The translations under genes and the position numbers were made by a program. Source: a virus. Taken from it: a stretch of 40,820 bases of DNA. The stretch is from IMG/VR virus record IMGVR_UViG_3300033388_005345, positions 1 through 40,820 of that record. The stretch is one strand, 5' to 3'. The notes under the pieces are model-generated. The model saw only the letters and a program-made list of their open reading frames with translations. It had not been told where the DNA came from and did no database searches. Below, piece after piece: positions 1 through 6,264 of this stretch (position 1 is its first letter; each line of letters begins with the position of its first letter).

Positions 1-114
1 TCTCCCACTTACTTCAAGGTGCATTATCCATTATGATTGGGTTTATTTGTTTTTCAACAAGTGCGGTGACAGCTGTTTTTGGGAAGATGCTTTTTTTCGA
101 ATAGCGGAGTGATA
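1..114. repeat. Direct terminal repeat, left copy (circularising overlap)
   Basis: These 114 bases are identical to 40707-40820. They cover the end of a membrane-protein gene and the ribosome site of the next gene, so joining the ends restores one continuous gene order. The simplest reading is an assembly overlap of a circular or circularly permuted headful-packaged genome with a unit length of 40706 bp. A true short terminal repeat is possible but less likely, because it cuts through a gene. Confidence 0.93.
3..104 (+). CDS. 3' part of a small membrane protein gene (copy of 40559-40810)
   Basis: This is the last third of the 83-residue two-helix membrane protein encoded at 40559-40810, duplicated by the terminal overlap. 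The reading frame starts at base 3 and stops with TAG at 102-104. It is not an independent gene. In the circular genome only one full copy exists, ending directly before the ribosome site of the gene at 116. Confidence 0.85.
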   Translation, partial: SHLLQGALSIMIGFICFSTSAVTAVFGKMLFFE

Positions 115-115
115 C

Positions 116-310
116 ATGATTGACATTGATGAGAGGAGAAGCCGAGCGCTATTTCAGCATTATGAAGCTAATAGTTTAGCTCAATATTTTTATGGTTGTT
201 CTAAAGAAGAGATTTCTTTTGAAAAACGTATTTTTCAAAGCCTTATTAACATAAACGATAGTTTATTAATTTTAACGGAAGAAGTGAAAAAAATTAAATT
301 AGCGGAGTGA
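116..310 (+). CDS. Small hypothetical protein, 64 aa
   Basis: This small charged protein has a predicted helical C-terminal half (ending KKIKLAE) and no family I recognise. The start is set by the GGAG of a repeated AGCGGAGTGATA cassette just upstream of the ATG. It is the last protein gene of the accessory island that begins near 38.9 kb across the circle junction. Its last codons (tta gcg gag tga) lie inside the 5' end of the tRNA-like gene at 301, so protein and RNA gene overlap by 10 bases. Function unknown. Confidence 0.65.
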   Translation: MIDIDERRSRALFQHYEANSLAQYFYGCSKEEISFEKRIFQSLININDSLLILTEEVKKIKLAE

Positions 311-373
311 TAGCAATGGTAGCTGATGACATTTAGAGTGTTGATGTTGGTGGTTCGACTCCACCCTCCGCTT
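301..373 (+). tRNA. tRNA-like gene, anticodon loop TTTAGAG (anticodon TAG)
   Basis: A full cloverleaf can be drawn by eye. The acceptor stem AGCGGAG 301-307 pairs with CTCCGCT 366-372. The D arm is TAGC/GCTG with loop AATGGTA. The anticodon arm is TGACA/TGTTG with loop TTTAGAG (332-338). A 5-base variable region follows. The T arm GGTGG/CCACC has loop TTCGACT. Anticodon TAG would read CUA (Leu), yet bacterial tRNA-Leu normally has a long variable arm and A73, while this has a short one and T73. The acceptor-to-D-arm linker is 3 bases instead of 2. CCA is not exactly encoded (CCG follows). It could be an atypical or decayed phage tRNA. Confidence 0.62.
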
Positions 374-515
374 CCGAGCGGGTTTACTGGTAAACAGCCT
401 AAAAACCAGAGGCCAGTTTACTCGTTCTGGCATATTAACTAAAAATGAGGGTTCACAGCCTCTCTGCGCTTGAGGTCCTATAAGAGCTTGAGCTGGTGTG
501 GAGAGGCATTATTAT
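374..515 (+). other. Non-coding spacer with hairpins between the two tRNA genes
   Basis: I see no convincing open frame. The stretch holds several inverted repeats: GTTTAC/GTAAAC (382-395), CCAGA/TCTGG (406-430) and a perfect 7-bp pair GCCTCTC (458-464) with GAGAGGC (501-507). It may be part of a polycistronic tRNA precursor or the 5' half of a larger phage RNA that continues to 946. I could not fold it into a third tRNA. Confidence 0.4.
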
Positions 516-590
516 GTCTCCATCATCTAGTGGTTAGGATAACACCCTTTCACGGTGGCAACATGGGTTCGATTTCCATTGGAGACGCCA
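516..590 (+). tRNA. tRNA-Glu (anticodon TTC)
   Basis: The acceptor stem GTCTCCA (516-522) pairs perfectly with TGGAGAC (580-586), followed by G and an encoded CCA (588-590). The anticodon loop CTTTCAC (547-553) carries TTC at 549-551. The T arm ATGGG/TCCAT has loop TTCGATT. The sequence closely resembles bacterial tRNA-Glu throughout the D and anticodon arms. The outermost anticodon-stem pair is an A-G mismatch. Probable role: boosting GAA decoding during infection. I see no integrase, so it is unlikely to be an attachment site. Confidence 0.93.
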
Positions 591-680
591 TCTGTTACAA
601 TCTATCGGCTTCTTATTATCCGAACGTTCACCAGAAAGTCTTCCGAGTTGAAGGCTGAGTATGGTTAGCTTAGAGAAGAA

Positions 681-752
681 TAGCGGTATGCCGTCCTTCT
701 TAATTAGGATATAAGATGAGTACCTCCTGGGCATACACGGGAGCTATTTTTT
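681..752 (+). terminator. Hairpin plus T-run, terminator-like
   Basis: TAGC (681-684) pairs with GCTA (743-746) and GTATGCC (686-692) pairs with GGCATAC (730-736); six T residues follow at 747-752. A second small hairpin, GTCTTC/GAAGGC, lies at 638-655. The long loop is unusual for an intrinsic terminator, so it may also be a processing element closing the tRNA transcript. Confidence 0.45.
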
Positions 753-946
753 AAGATACATAAATCCTTGTGGCGTTCCAGGAGATAGGACCTTCCATCG
801 GTTGATCCATTGACCTCTTGGGTGAGAACGCTGCGGGTAGTGTCTTAAAAGACGGGTAAGGCCTAGTTACGTGCCCGCAGTTAGAGCCGCCATATGGATG
901 GCTCGATGATCTGTAGGAACTTGGCGTAACAGGTATCGTCTTTTAA
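753..946 (+). ncRNA. Candidate phage structured non-coding RNA
   Basis: No plausible gene lies here, yet the stretch is dense in long complementary segments. GATAC (755-759) pairs with GTATC (933-937). GTTCC (775-779) pairs with GGAAC (916-920). CTGCGGG (831-837) pairs with CCCGCAG (874-880). GTAA (856-859) pairs with TTAC (867-870). GAGCC (884-888) pairs with GGCTC (900-904). TTAAAAGACG (845-854) is a perfect 10-bp complement of 937-946 and competes with the local hairpin GTCT/AGAC (842-853), as in a pseudoknot or switch. TGGCGTTCCAGG (771-782) is nearly repeated at 922-933. The place, next to phage tRNAs, matches that of large ornate phage RNAs such as GOLLD and ROOL; I cannot match either family by sequence. 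Strand is inferred from neighbours. Confidence 0.6.
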
Positions 947-987
947 AAACAGTAGACATTGTACATCTGAATGTATACTAAATTCAC

Positions 988-1009
988 TCTCTGCACTTTC
1001 TCTGCACTT
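988..1009 (+). repeat. Tandem 11-bp repeat upstream of the scaffold-operon promoter
   Basis: TCTCTGCACTT occurs twice without a gap (988-998 and 999-1009), that is, one helical turn apart on the same DNA face. It ends 20 bases before the -35 box at 1030, a position typical of activator binding sites. Confidence 0.6.
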
Positions 1010-1029
1010 GTAAGTTTTTCTAACAAAGA

Positions 1030-1058
1030 TTGACACTTCTTGTAAATAATCCTAAACT
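1030..1058 (+). promoter_or_regulatory. Promoter of the scaffold-coat operon
   Basis: TTGACA (1030-1035), a 17-base spacer and TAAACT (1053-1058) form a good sigma70-type promoter in front of the morphogenesis genes. The leader holds a small hairpin GTAAG-TTTTA-CTTAC (1085-1099) followed by AGAGAGG. It also has TTGACT (1134-1139) complementary to AGTCAA (1178-1183), just before the AGGAGG of the scaffold gene, which could mask that ribosome site. Confidence 0.6.
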
Positions 1059-1199
1059 ATATCAATCAGGTTACTCTCGCCTATGTAAGTTTTACTTACA
1101 AGAGAGGTATACGTGACCAAACGGTAAATGGTTGTTGACTCGCAACATGCAACGAGGCATCACCGTGACGGGGTAATAGTCAATAGGAGGCTAATTTGT

Positions 1200-1928
1200 A
1201 TGGCTGACGATAATCAAGATTTGAATGTAGAGGCAACACCTAATGAAGGTGCCGAGCAAAAAGATGCAGCTCAAGAAACGGCAGGGCAAGAAGAAAAAGT
1301 ACTGAAGCAATCTGAAGTTAACAAGATTGTAGGAGGAGCCAAGCTGGAAGCTTATGAGAAAGGAAAACGTGAAGCTATAGCCGACATAGAGCAGCGAAGA
1401 GCCGAAGCGCAAGCTACTCAGCAACCAGTACAGCAACCCCAATCTGAACAACTTACTATGACTCGTGATGAGTTAAGGAAGATGATTGAAGAAGAGGCTA
1501 CTACTCGAACCCAACAGCAACAAGCTCAGCGAGTTGTTGATCAATTTGTAGGCAAGATGAAATTAGGTATGCAGAAGCATGACGATTTTGAAGAAACGGT
1601 GACAAAGTTGGATATTCCAAACTTACCACCGCAAATTATCGATTGGGCAAATTCAATGGATAACACTGCGGACATTATGTACGAAGTGGCTAAAAATCCA
1701 GGAAAGTTTGCCAATTTGTTGACGTTAAGTGTTACTAGCCCCCGTTTAGCTTATGATGAGTTTGTCAATTTGTCAGATTCTATTAAGAAGAACGAGGAAG
1801 CTAAAGAGAAGAACTCAGGTCAACAGAACACGCCATTAGATCAAGTTAAGCACTCCACAACAGGCATAGATAATGGTGCTCCCTCGTCTGTTAGCGACTA
1901 TCGCAAGCAGCCGTGGAACAGAGGATAG
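1200..1928 (+). CDS. Scaffolding protein, P22 gp8-like
   Basis: Predicted internal scaffold that guides coat assembly and leaves before or during DNA packaging. The 242-aa protein is highly charged and helical. It has an acidic N-terminus, a long E/K/Q-rich middle (about residues 20-130) and a charged C-terminal region ending RKQPWNRG, which would contact coat. It lies directly before a P22-type coat gene, where gp8 sits in P22 (303 aa there). The ATG at 1200 is chosen because AGGAGG lies 9 bases upstream; a frame extension back to 1128 has no ribosome site. The call rests on composition and position, not a specific motif. Confidence 0.75.
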   Translation: MADDNQDLNVEATPNEGAEQKDAAQETAGQEEKVLKQSEVNKIVGGAKLEAYEKGKREAIADIEQRRAEAQATQQPVQQPQSEQLTMTRDELRKMIEEEATTRTQQQQAQRVVDQFVGKMKLGMQKHDDFEETVTKLDIPNLPPQIIDWANSMDNTADIMYEVAKNPGKFANLLTLSVTSPRLAYDEFVNLSDSIKKNEEAKEKNSGQQNTPLDQVKHSTTGIDNGAPSSVSDYRKQPWNRG

Positions 1929-1981
1929 CTTCTCTATAAAGCCATTGTCTAAGTTAGTTTTTAATTGACTGGAGAAAGAAG

Positions 1982-3220
1982 ATGGCTTTACCTACTAACG
2001 TGTTGGAAACGGTTACCACGTACCAACGCTCAAACCTCGCTTACCTTTTAAATCACAATTGTTTTATAAGTGAAGCAAACAAGAAATTTACTAATTTTAA
2101 TAAACTAGAAGCAAACTTAGGCGCAAGCGTGTCCTTTGATTTACCACCTCGCTTTGCAACAAATGACAGCTTGATTGTAACCTTTCAGGGTTCAGAGCAA
2201 AGAAAGCAGACCTTAACAGTTGATAAGGCAAAGAACGTTGCAGTTGATTTCAGTGCTGAGCAGTTCATATTTAATGTTGAACAGTATATGGATCAATTCG
2301 GTATGTCAGCAATGAAGCAACTAGGTACAACTGTAGAATCTGACATTGCTCAGAATGCTATTAGCGGTACTTATCGTTTCTATGGTGACGGTACCACAGC
2401 AATTAACTCTTTTGGACAATTAGCATCTGCTGTTGCAATGTTAGAAGAGTTTGGCGCTGCTACTGGCCGACATAAAGGATTCATCAACAATCTAGCAATT
2501 CCTGGAATAGTTTCTAGTGGATTAGCAAAGTTTGTTCCTGGAAGAAACAACGAAATTGCTAACTCATGGGAATTAGGTTCATGGGCTGATGCAGATTGGT
2601 ATCGTTCAAACTTATTAGCAACTCATACTGCAGGTACAGTTGGTAATGCTGTTACAACTTTGGTTATAACCGCTGTTACAACTGCTGCTGATGGTGGTAT
2701 AACTGCTATTACATGTTCTGGCGGTGGTACAGATGCTGACGCTATCAAACAGTATGACTTATTACAGTTTGATGATGGTGTCTCAGGTCAGCCTGATGTT
2801 CGTTACAGAACATTTATTGGTCATCAACCTTCGGGTGCCCCTGTTCAAATTCAGGCTACTGCTGATGCAGCTTCTGCAACTGATAGTGTTGTTATTCCAA
2901 TTTTACCTAAGCTTTATAGTGCTGCTGGTAACAAACAGAATGTTACTCAGACAATTGCTGTAGGCATGGAGCTAACTACATTACCAAGTCATAGAGCTGG
3001 TATGTTGTACTCAGGAAACGCATTCTTCTTGGCAATGCCACAATTACCAGAAGAAATTCCGTTCCCAACAGCCAACAAAACTGATGCTGATACTGGTTGT
3101 GCTATTCGTATGTACTATGGTTCTCTATTCGGACAAAACGAAAGAGGATTGGTGCACGATACTATTTGGGGATCTACATTAGTTCCTGAATATTCAATGC
3201 GTATAGTATTTCCTCTATAA
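1982..3220 (+). CDS. Major capsid (coat) protein, P22 gp5-like
   Basis: Forms the icosahedral shell. At 412 aa it is close to P22 coat (430 aa). It has the family's typical N-terminus (MALPTNVLETVTTYQRSNLAYLL), the conserved KNVAVDFSAEQ region near residue 85 and a variable, Ala/Thr-rich insertion around residues 215-330, where P22-type coats carry an added I-domain. GGAGAAAGAAG precedes the ATG. It follows the scaffold by 53 bases and is followed by gp4- and gp10-like genes, the P22 order. Confidence 0.92.
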   Translation: MALPTNVLETVTTYQRSNLAYLLNHNCFISEANKKFTNFNKLEANLGASVSFDLPPRFATNDSLIVTFQGSEQRKQTLTVDKAKNVAVDFSAEQFIFNVEQYMDQFGMSAMKQLGTTVESDIAQNAISGTYRFYGDGTTAINSFGQLASAVAMLEEFGAATGRHKGFINNLAIPGIVSSGLAKFVPGRNNEIANSWELGSWADADWYRSNLLATHTAGTVGNAVTTLVITAVTTAADGGITAITCSGGGTDADAIKQYDLLQFDDGVSGQPDVRYRTFIGHQPSGAPVQIQATADAASATDSVVIPILPKLYSAAGNKQNVTQTIAVGMELTTLPSHRAGMLYSGNAFFLAMPQLPEEIPFPTANKTDADTGCAIRMYYGSLFGQNERGLVHDTIWGSTLVPEYSMRIVFPL

Positions 3221-3238
3221 CTAGACGAGGGTGAAGTC

Positions 3239-3943
3239 ATGTCTTTAACTGCAAGAGCATTAATTATAAGAGCTTACGAAATAGCTGGTATAGTTTCGAG
3301 AGACTTCCAGTCCACAACAGGTGGCCAGATCACCGATGGACTGGGAATGCTTAATGATGTTCTAGCAGAGAAGGGCATGACTGGTGCCTTGATCCCTTAT
3401 TATAGAGAATATACTTTCAATGCTGTTGTAGCACAGGAGAAGTATGAAGTTGATTTGCTCATGGAAATAGAGAGCCTAACTTTCAATATTGGACCTCTCA
3501 GGTATCCTATGCAGCAGATTAGCAGGAGGAAATATTATGGTTCTGCAAGACCAGATAATATTCAAAGCCTACCTTATCACTATCATATGGAAAGAAGGCT
3601 TAACGGAGCTGATGTCTACCTTTATTTCTTGCCTGATCAAGCTTATCCAATGAGATTGTGGGGTAAGTTTCAGTTAGATGAGATTGTTAGTCTTTCTGCT
3701 GATTTATTACTTATCTATGATAGGTTTTTCTTAAAGTATCTTACATATGCAGTAGCTGCAGATATATGTGATTCTTATGAGCGTACAATGCCTACACAGG
3801 CTGCTCATTCAATGCAGATACTAGAAGAAAAGCTTACTTACATTAGTCCAATTGATCTTACTACACAGAAATACTCATCTTTTCAAAGAGATGCTGTTAT
3901 TAACTATGGTGATGCTAACCTTGGCAAGGGGTGGCGTCCATGA
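3239..3943 (+). CDS. Head completion / tail accessory factor, P22 gp4-like
   Basis: The 234-aa protein opens MSLTARALIIRAYEIAGIVS and continues with the DGLGMLNDVLAEKG pattern typical of the P22 gp4 family, which binds the portal ring after packaging and forms the platform for the next stopper protein. It is longer than P22 gp4 (166 aa), mostly at the C-terminus. It follows coat by 18 bases with GAGGGTGAAG before the ATG and overlaps the next gene by an ATGA junction, suggesting coupled translation. Confidence 0.85.
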   Translation: MSLTARALIIRAYEIAGIVSRDFQSTTGGQITDGLGMLNDVLAEKGMTGALIPYYREYTFNAVVAQEKYEVDLLMEIESLTFNIGPLRYPMQQISRRKYYGSARPDNIQSLPYHYHMERRLNGADVYLYFLPDQAYPMRLWGKFQLDEIVSLSADLLLIYDRFFLKYLTYAVAADICDSYERTMPTQAAHSMQILEEKLTYISPIDLTTQKYSSFQRDAVINYGDANLGKGWRP

Positions 3944-5400
3944 GCAGGGTTTTACCTCAAGTTGTAAAGCGATTGCCAGTTATTATTGGAGGGTCTAGTA
4001 AATTTGGGCGTTACCCAAAGATTTCTGAAGAAAAGACCTTCAATATGTACATTTCCGAGAAATGGTTAATTCCTACACCTGGGCATATCAAGGTAGCTGT
4101 AATTGATCCTGAAGCTGAAGGGCGTGGGCTTTTCACCAGTGCTCGTGGTGGGTTTATGCTTGTTGTGATAGGCAATGGTGTCTACAAGATAAGCGCTGAA
4201 ATACAGAAGATAGGTAGAGATATCCCTATTACAGATCCACCTATTCAACTTGGCGTTAAGATTGGGTCTCTTGATACATATACAGGTGATGTGTTTATTG
4301 ATGAGAATGATGCTGAGCAGATAGGTATTTGTGATAAGAAGGATATTTATATTTATGATTACCAAAATACTACTTTTACCAAAGCTACTCTCGACTTTCT
4401 ACCCGGCTACATTGCTTTTCAAGATGGCTATTTTATTGCACCTGACAGTGAACGCCCTCAGTGGAGGTTGTCTGCAATAAACAATGGTTTGAGTTGGCCA
4501 GCCTCAGCAAGCAGTGTCGGAGAACTACAGACAAAACCAGATAATGCCAAAGCTTGTGTAAGAGTTCCCGGAAAGGGCAACCAACTATTCATTATGGGGT
4601 CTACTGTTACAGAGAGCTGGAACGATATAGGGTATAAATTATTTCCATACTATAGGACAAATTCGTTCAATATTGATTACGGATGTATTAATCAGGCAAC
4701 AATAGCTACTTCTGATAGATTTGTAATCTGGCTGGCATCAAATGAGAAATCATCTCCTGTCATTATGTATAGCGATGGTGGTCCTCCTGTTCAAGTCTCA
4801 ACGGACGGGATTAACTTCGCATTAGCTAACTTATCAAAACCGTCGGATGCATATGGTTTTCTATTTAAGAGCGATGGTCACCTCTTCTATCAGCTAACAT
4901 TTAACACCGATAACCTTACGTTTTTGTATGATTTCAATACTAATTTCTTCTTCTTCTTAAGTGATGCAAAGATGGAAAATCATATTGCAAAAAAGGTAAC
5001 GTTCTTCGCTGAAGATTATTACTTTATCAGTCTAATTGATGGCAATTTATATCGATTAGATTCTGATATCACAACCCATGATGGAGCTTTAGTCCCAAGA
5101 GTTAGGGTAACTAACACAATTAGATTACCTGGTGCTGAGACATTCATTGGGAGAGAAATGAGCTTTACGATAGCTCAAGGAGATGCAGCCGGTATAAATC
5201 GTGTTGATACGTCGATTTCTTATGATGGTGGAGAAACATTTAGCAATATATTTGGAACAGAGCTCAATCCATTAGGTAAAAGACGCAATAGATTTAGGTT
5301 GCATCAGCTTGGGCTTATGAACTCATGTACCTTCCAGTTTAGGTTTTGGGGGGAATCACGTTTTACTTGTACAGACGGTTATTTGGAGGCCTACAGATGA
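3940..5400 (+). CDS. Packaged-DNA stabilisation / tail hub protein, P22 gp10-like
   Basis: 486 aa against 472 in P22 gp10, directly after the gp4 homologue. Recognisable pattern: a short N-terminal segment, then FGRYPKISEEKTFNMYIS and repeated aromatic beta-strand motifs as expected of a beta-propeller-like hub that closes the portal channel. The ATG at 3940 lies in an ATGA overlap with the upstream stop and has AAGGGG 8 bases ahead; a GTG nine bases earlier is less likely. Confidence 0.85.
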   Translation: MSRVLPQVVKRLPVIIGGSSKFGRYPKISEEKTFNMYISEKWLIPTPGHIKVAVIDPEAEGRGLFTSARGGFMLVVIGNGVYKISAEIQKIGRDIPITDPPIQLGVKIGSLDTYTGDVFIDENDAEQIGICDKKDIYIYDYQNTTFTKATLDFLPGYIAFQDGYFIAPDSERPQWRLSAINNGLSWPASASSVGELQTKPDNAKACVRVPGKGNQLFIMGSTVTESWNDIGYKLFPYYRTNSFNIDYGCINQATIATSDRFVIWLASNEKSSPVIMYSDGGPPVQVSTDGINFALANLSKPSDAYGFLFKSDGHLFYQLTFNTDNLTFLYDFNTNFFFFLSDAKMENHIAKKVTFFAEDYYFISLIDGNLYRLDSDITTHDGALVPRVRVTNTIRLPGAETFIGREMSFTIAQGDAAGINRVDTSISYDGGETFSNIFGTELNPLGKRRNRFRLHQLGLMNSCTFQFRFWGESRFTCTDGYLEAYR

Positions 5401-5660
5401 AGATACCTAATTACGCTGATACACAAGTTACTGATAAGAATGGTAATTTCACAGGCCCATGGAAACATATTATGAATCAGTTGATGCATGAACTTCAGAC
5501 GCAGATGTCAGATGAGAGCCATATAGTTCCATCTTTAACTGCTGCGCAAATATCACAGTTAAACACTACCGATTATAACGGTGGATTAGTTTATAACACT
5601 GACACAAATGAATTAATGGTAAATAAAAATGGCACATATAAGACGGTGCTAACAACTTAG
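5397..5660 (+). CDS. Small structural protein, 87 aa
   Basis: The ATG at 5397 overlaps the previous stop (ATGA) and has TTGGAGG seven bases ahead. The C-terminal motif GGLVYNTDTNELMVNKNGTYKTVL is a pattern seen at the ends of many phage fibre and neck proteins, suggesting a small virion component. In P22 this slot holds the tail needle gene 26, but the protein is far too short and lacks the long coiled coil, so I do not call it a needle. Confidence 0.6.
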   Translation: MKIPNYADTQVTDKNGNFTGPWKHIMNQLMHELQTQMSDESHIVPSLTAAQISQLNTTDYNGGLVYNTDTNELMVNKNGTYKTVLTT

Positions 5661-5669
5661 GAGAAAACT

Positions 5670-6254
5670 ATGTTTGGTGGTAATCAATGGGAAAACATGT
5701 TAGCTGGAGGCATTCTTCCAGGCATGATGATGGGACAGCAGCATCAGCAAACTGCTCCTCAAGGTCCAGGTGCAAGTAGTTATTTGAGTCAAATTCCAGA
5801 TATCTTGAAACAATACTCAGGACAGTATAAGGGCATGATGGAAGATCCTACTGGAATAATGAGCAAGTTTGGCTCTAAATTCCAAGCATCTCCAGGTTAC
5901 CAATATCAATTAGGCCAAGGTGAACAAGCTATTGGCCAAGCAGCTGCAGCAGGTGGCATGGCCGGCAGTCCTCAGCAACAACAGCAATCAGCTGGCATGG
6001 CTGAAGGGTTAGCAAATCAAGATTATCACAACTATATGAATCAAGCTCTAGGTCTATATGGCAAGGGAGCTCAAGGATATAGCGGATTAGGAGAAGATTT
6101 ATCACGTAACTTGATGAGTCAAGCAAGTTTATCTCAGATGCAGCAAGAAGAGCAGCAAAGACAACAAGAATTTGGTCAAGCACAGGGTGCTCAAGGGCAA
6201 CATGACATCATGGCTCTTTTAGCTCAGCTAGGTCCAGCGATGTTATCAATGTAG
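5670..6254 (+). CDS. Ejection (internal head) protein 1, Gln/Gly-rich
   Basis: 194 aa, very rich in Gln, Gly, Met and Ala. The middle segment ASPGYQYQLGQGEQAIGQAAAAGG (about residues 74-97) resembles a signature of podoviral DNA-transfer proteins, which are packaged in the head and pass into the cell before the DNA. GGAGAAAACT precedes the start. It is the first of three adjacent low-complexity proteins in the place of P22 genes 14, 7, 20 and 16. Confidence 0.68.
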   Translation: MFGGNQWENMLAGGILPGMMMGQQHQQTAPQGPGASSYLSQIPDILKQYSGQYKGMMEDPTGIMSKFGSKFQASPGYQYQLGQGEQAIGQAAAAGGMAGSPQQQQQSAGMAEGLANQDYHNYMNQALGLYGKGAQGYSGLGEDLSRNLMSQASLSQMQQEEQQRQQEFGQAQGAQGQHDIMALLAQLGPAMLSM

Positions 6255-6264
6255 GAGGATAATT

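Noticed and set aside
376-475. A third tRNA between the two tRNA genes
   Set aside because: Acceptor-like ends GAGCG/CGCTT can be paired, but the T loop lacks the conserved bases, the pairing breaks after five bases and the length (about 96) fits no class with a usable anticodon arm.
516-590. Attachment site in tRNA-Glu
   Set aside because: No integrase gene is present and the tRNA is complete within the phage, so it is more likely a translation aid.
753-946. Group I intron or tmRNA
   Set aside because: I could not find the conserved intron core elements or a tRNA-like end plus peptide frame; the RNA is intergenic, not interrupting a gene.
5397-5660. Tail needle (P22 gp26) in the corresponding position
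   Set aside because: Only 87 residues and no long trimeric coiled coil; kept as an unassigned structural protein.
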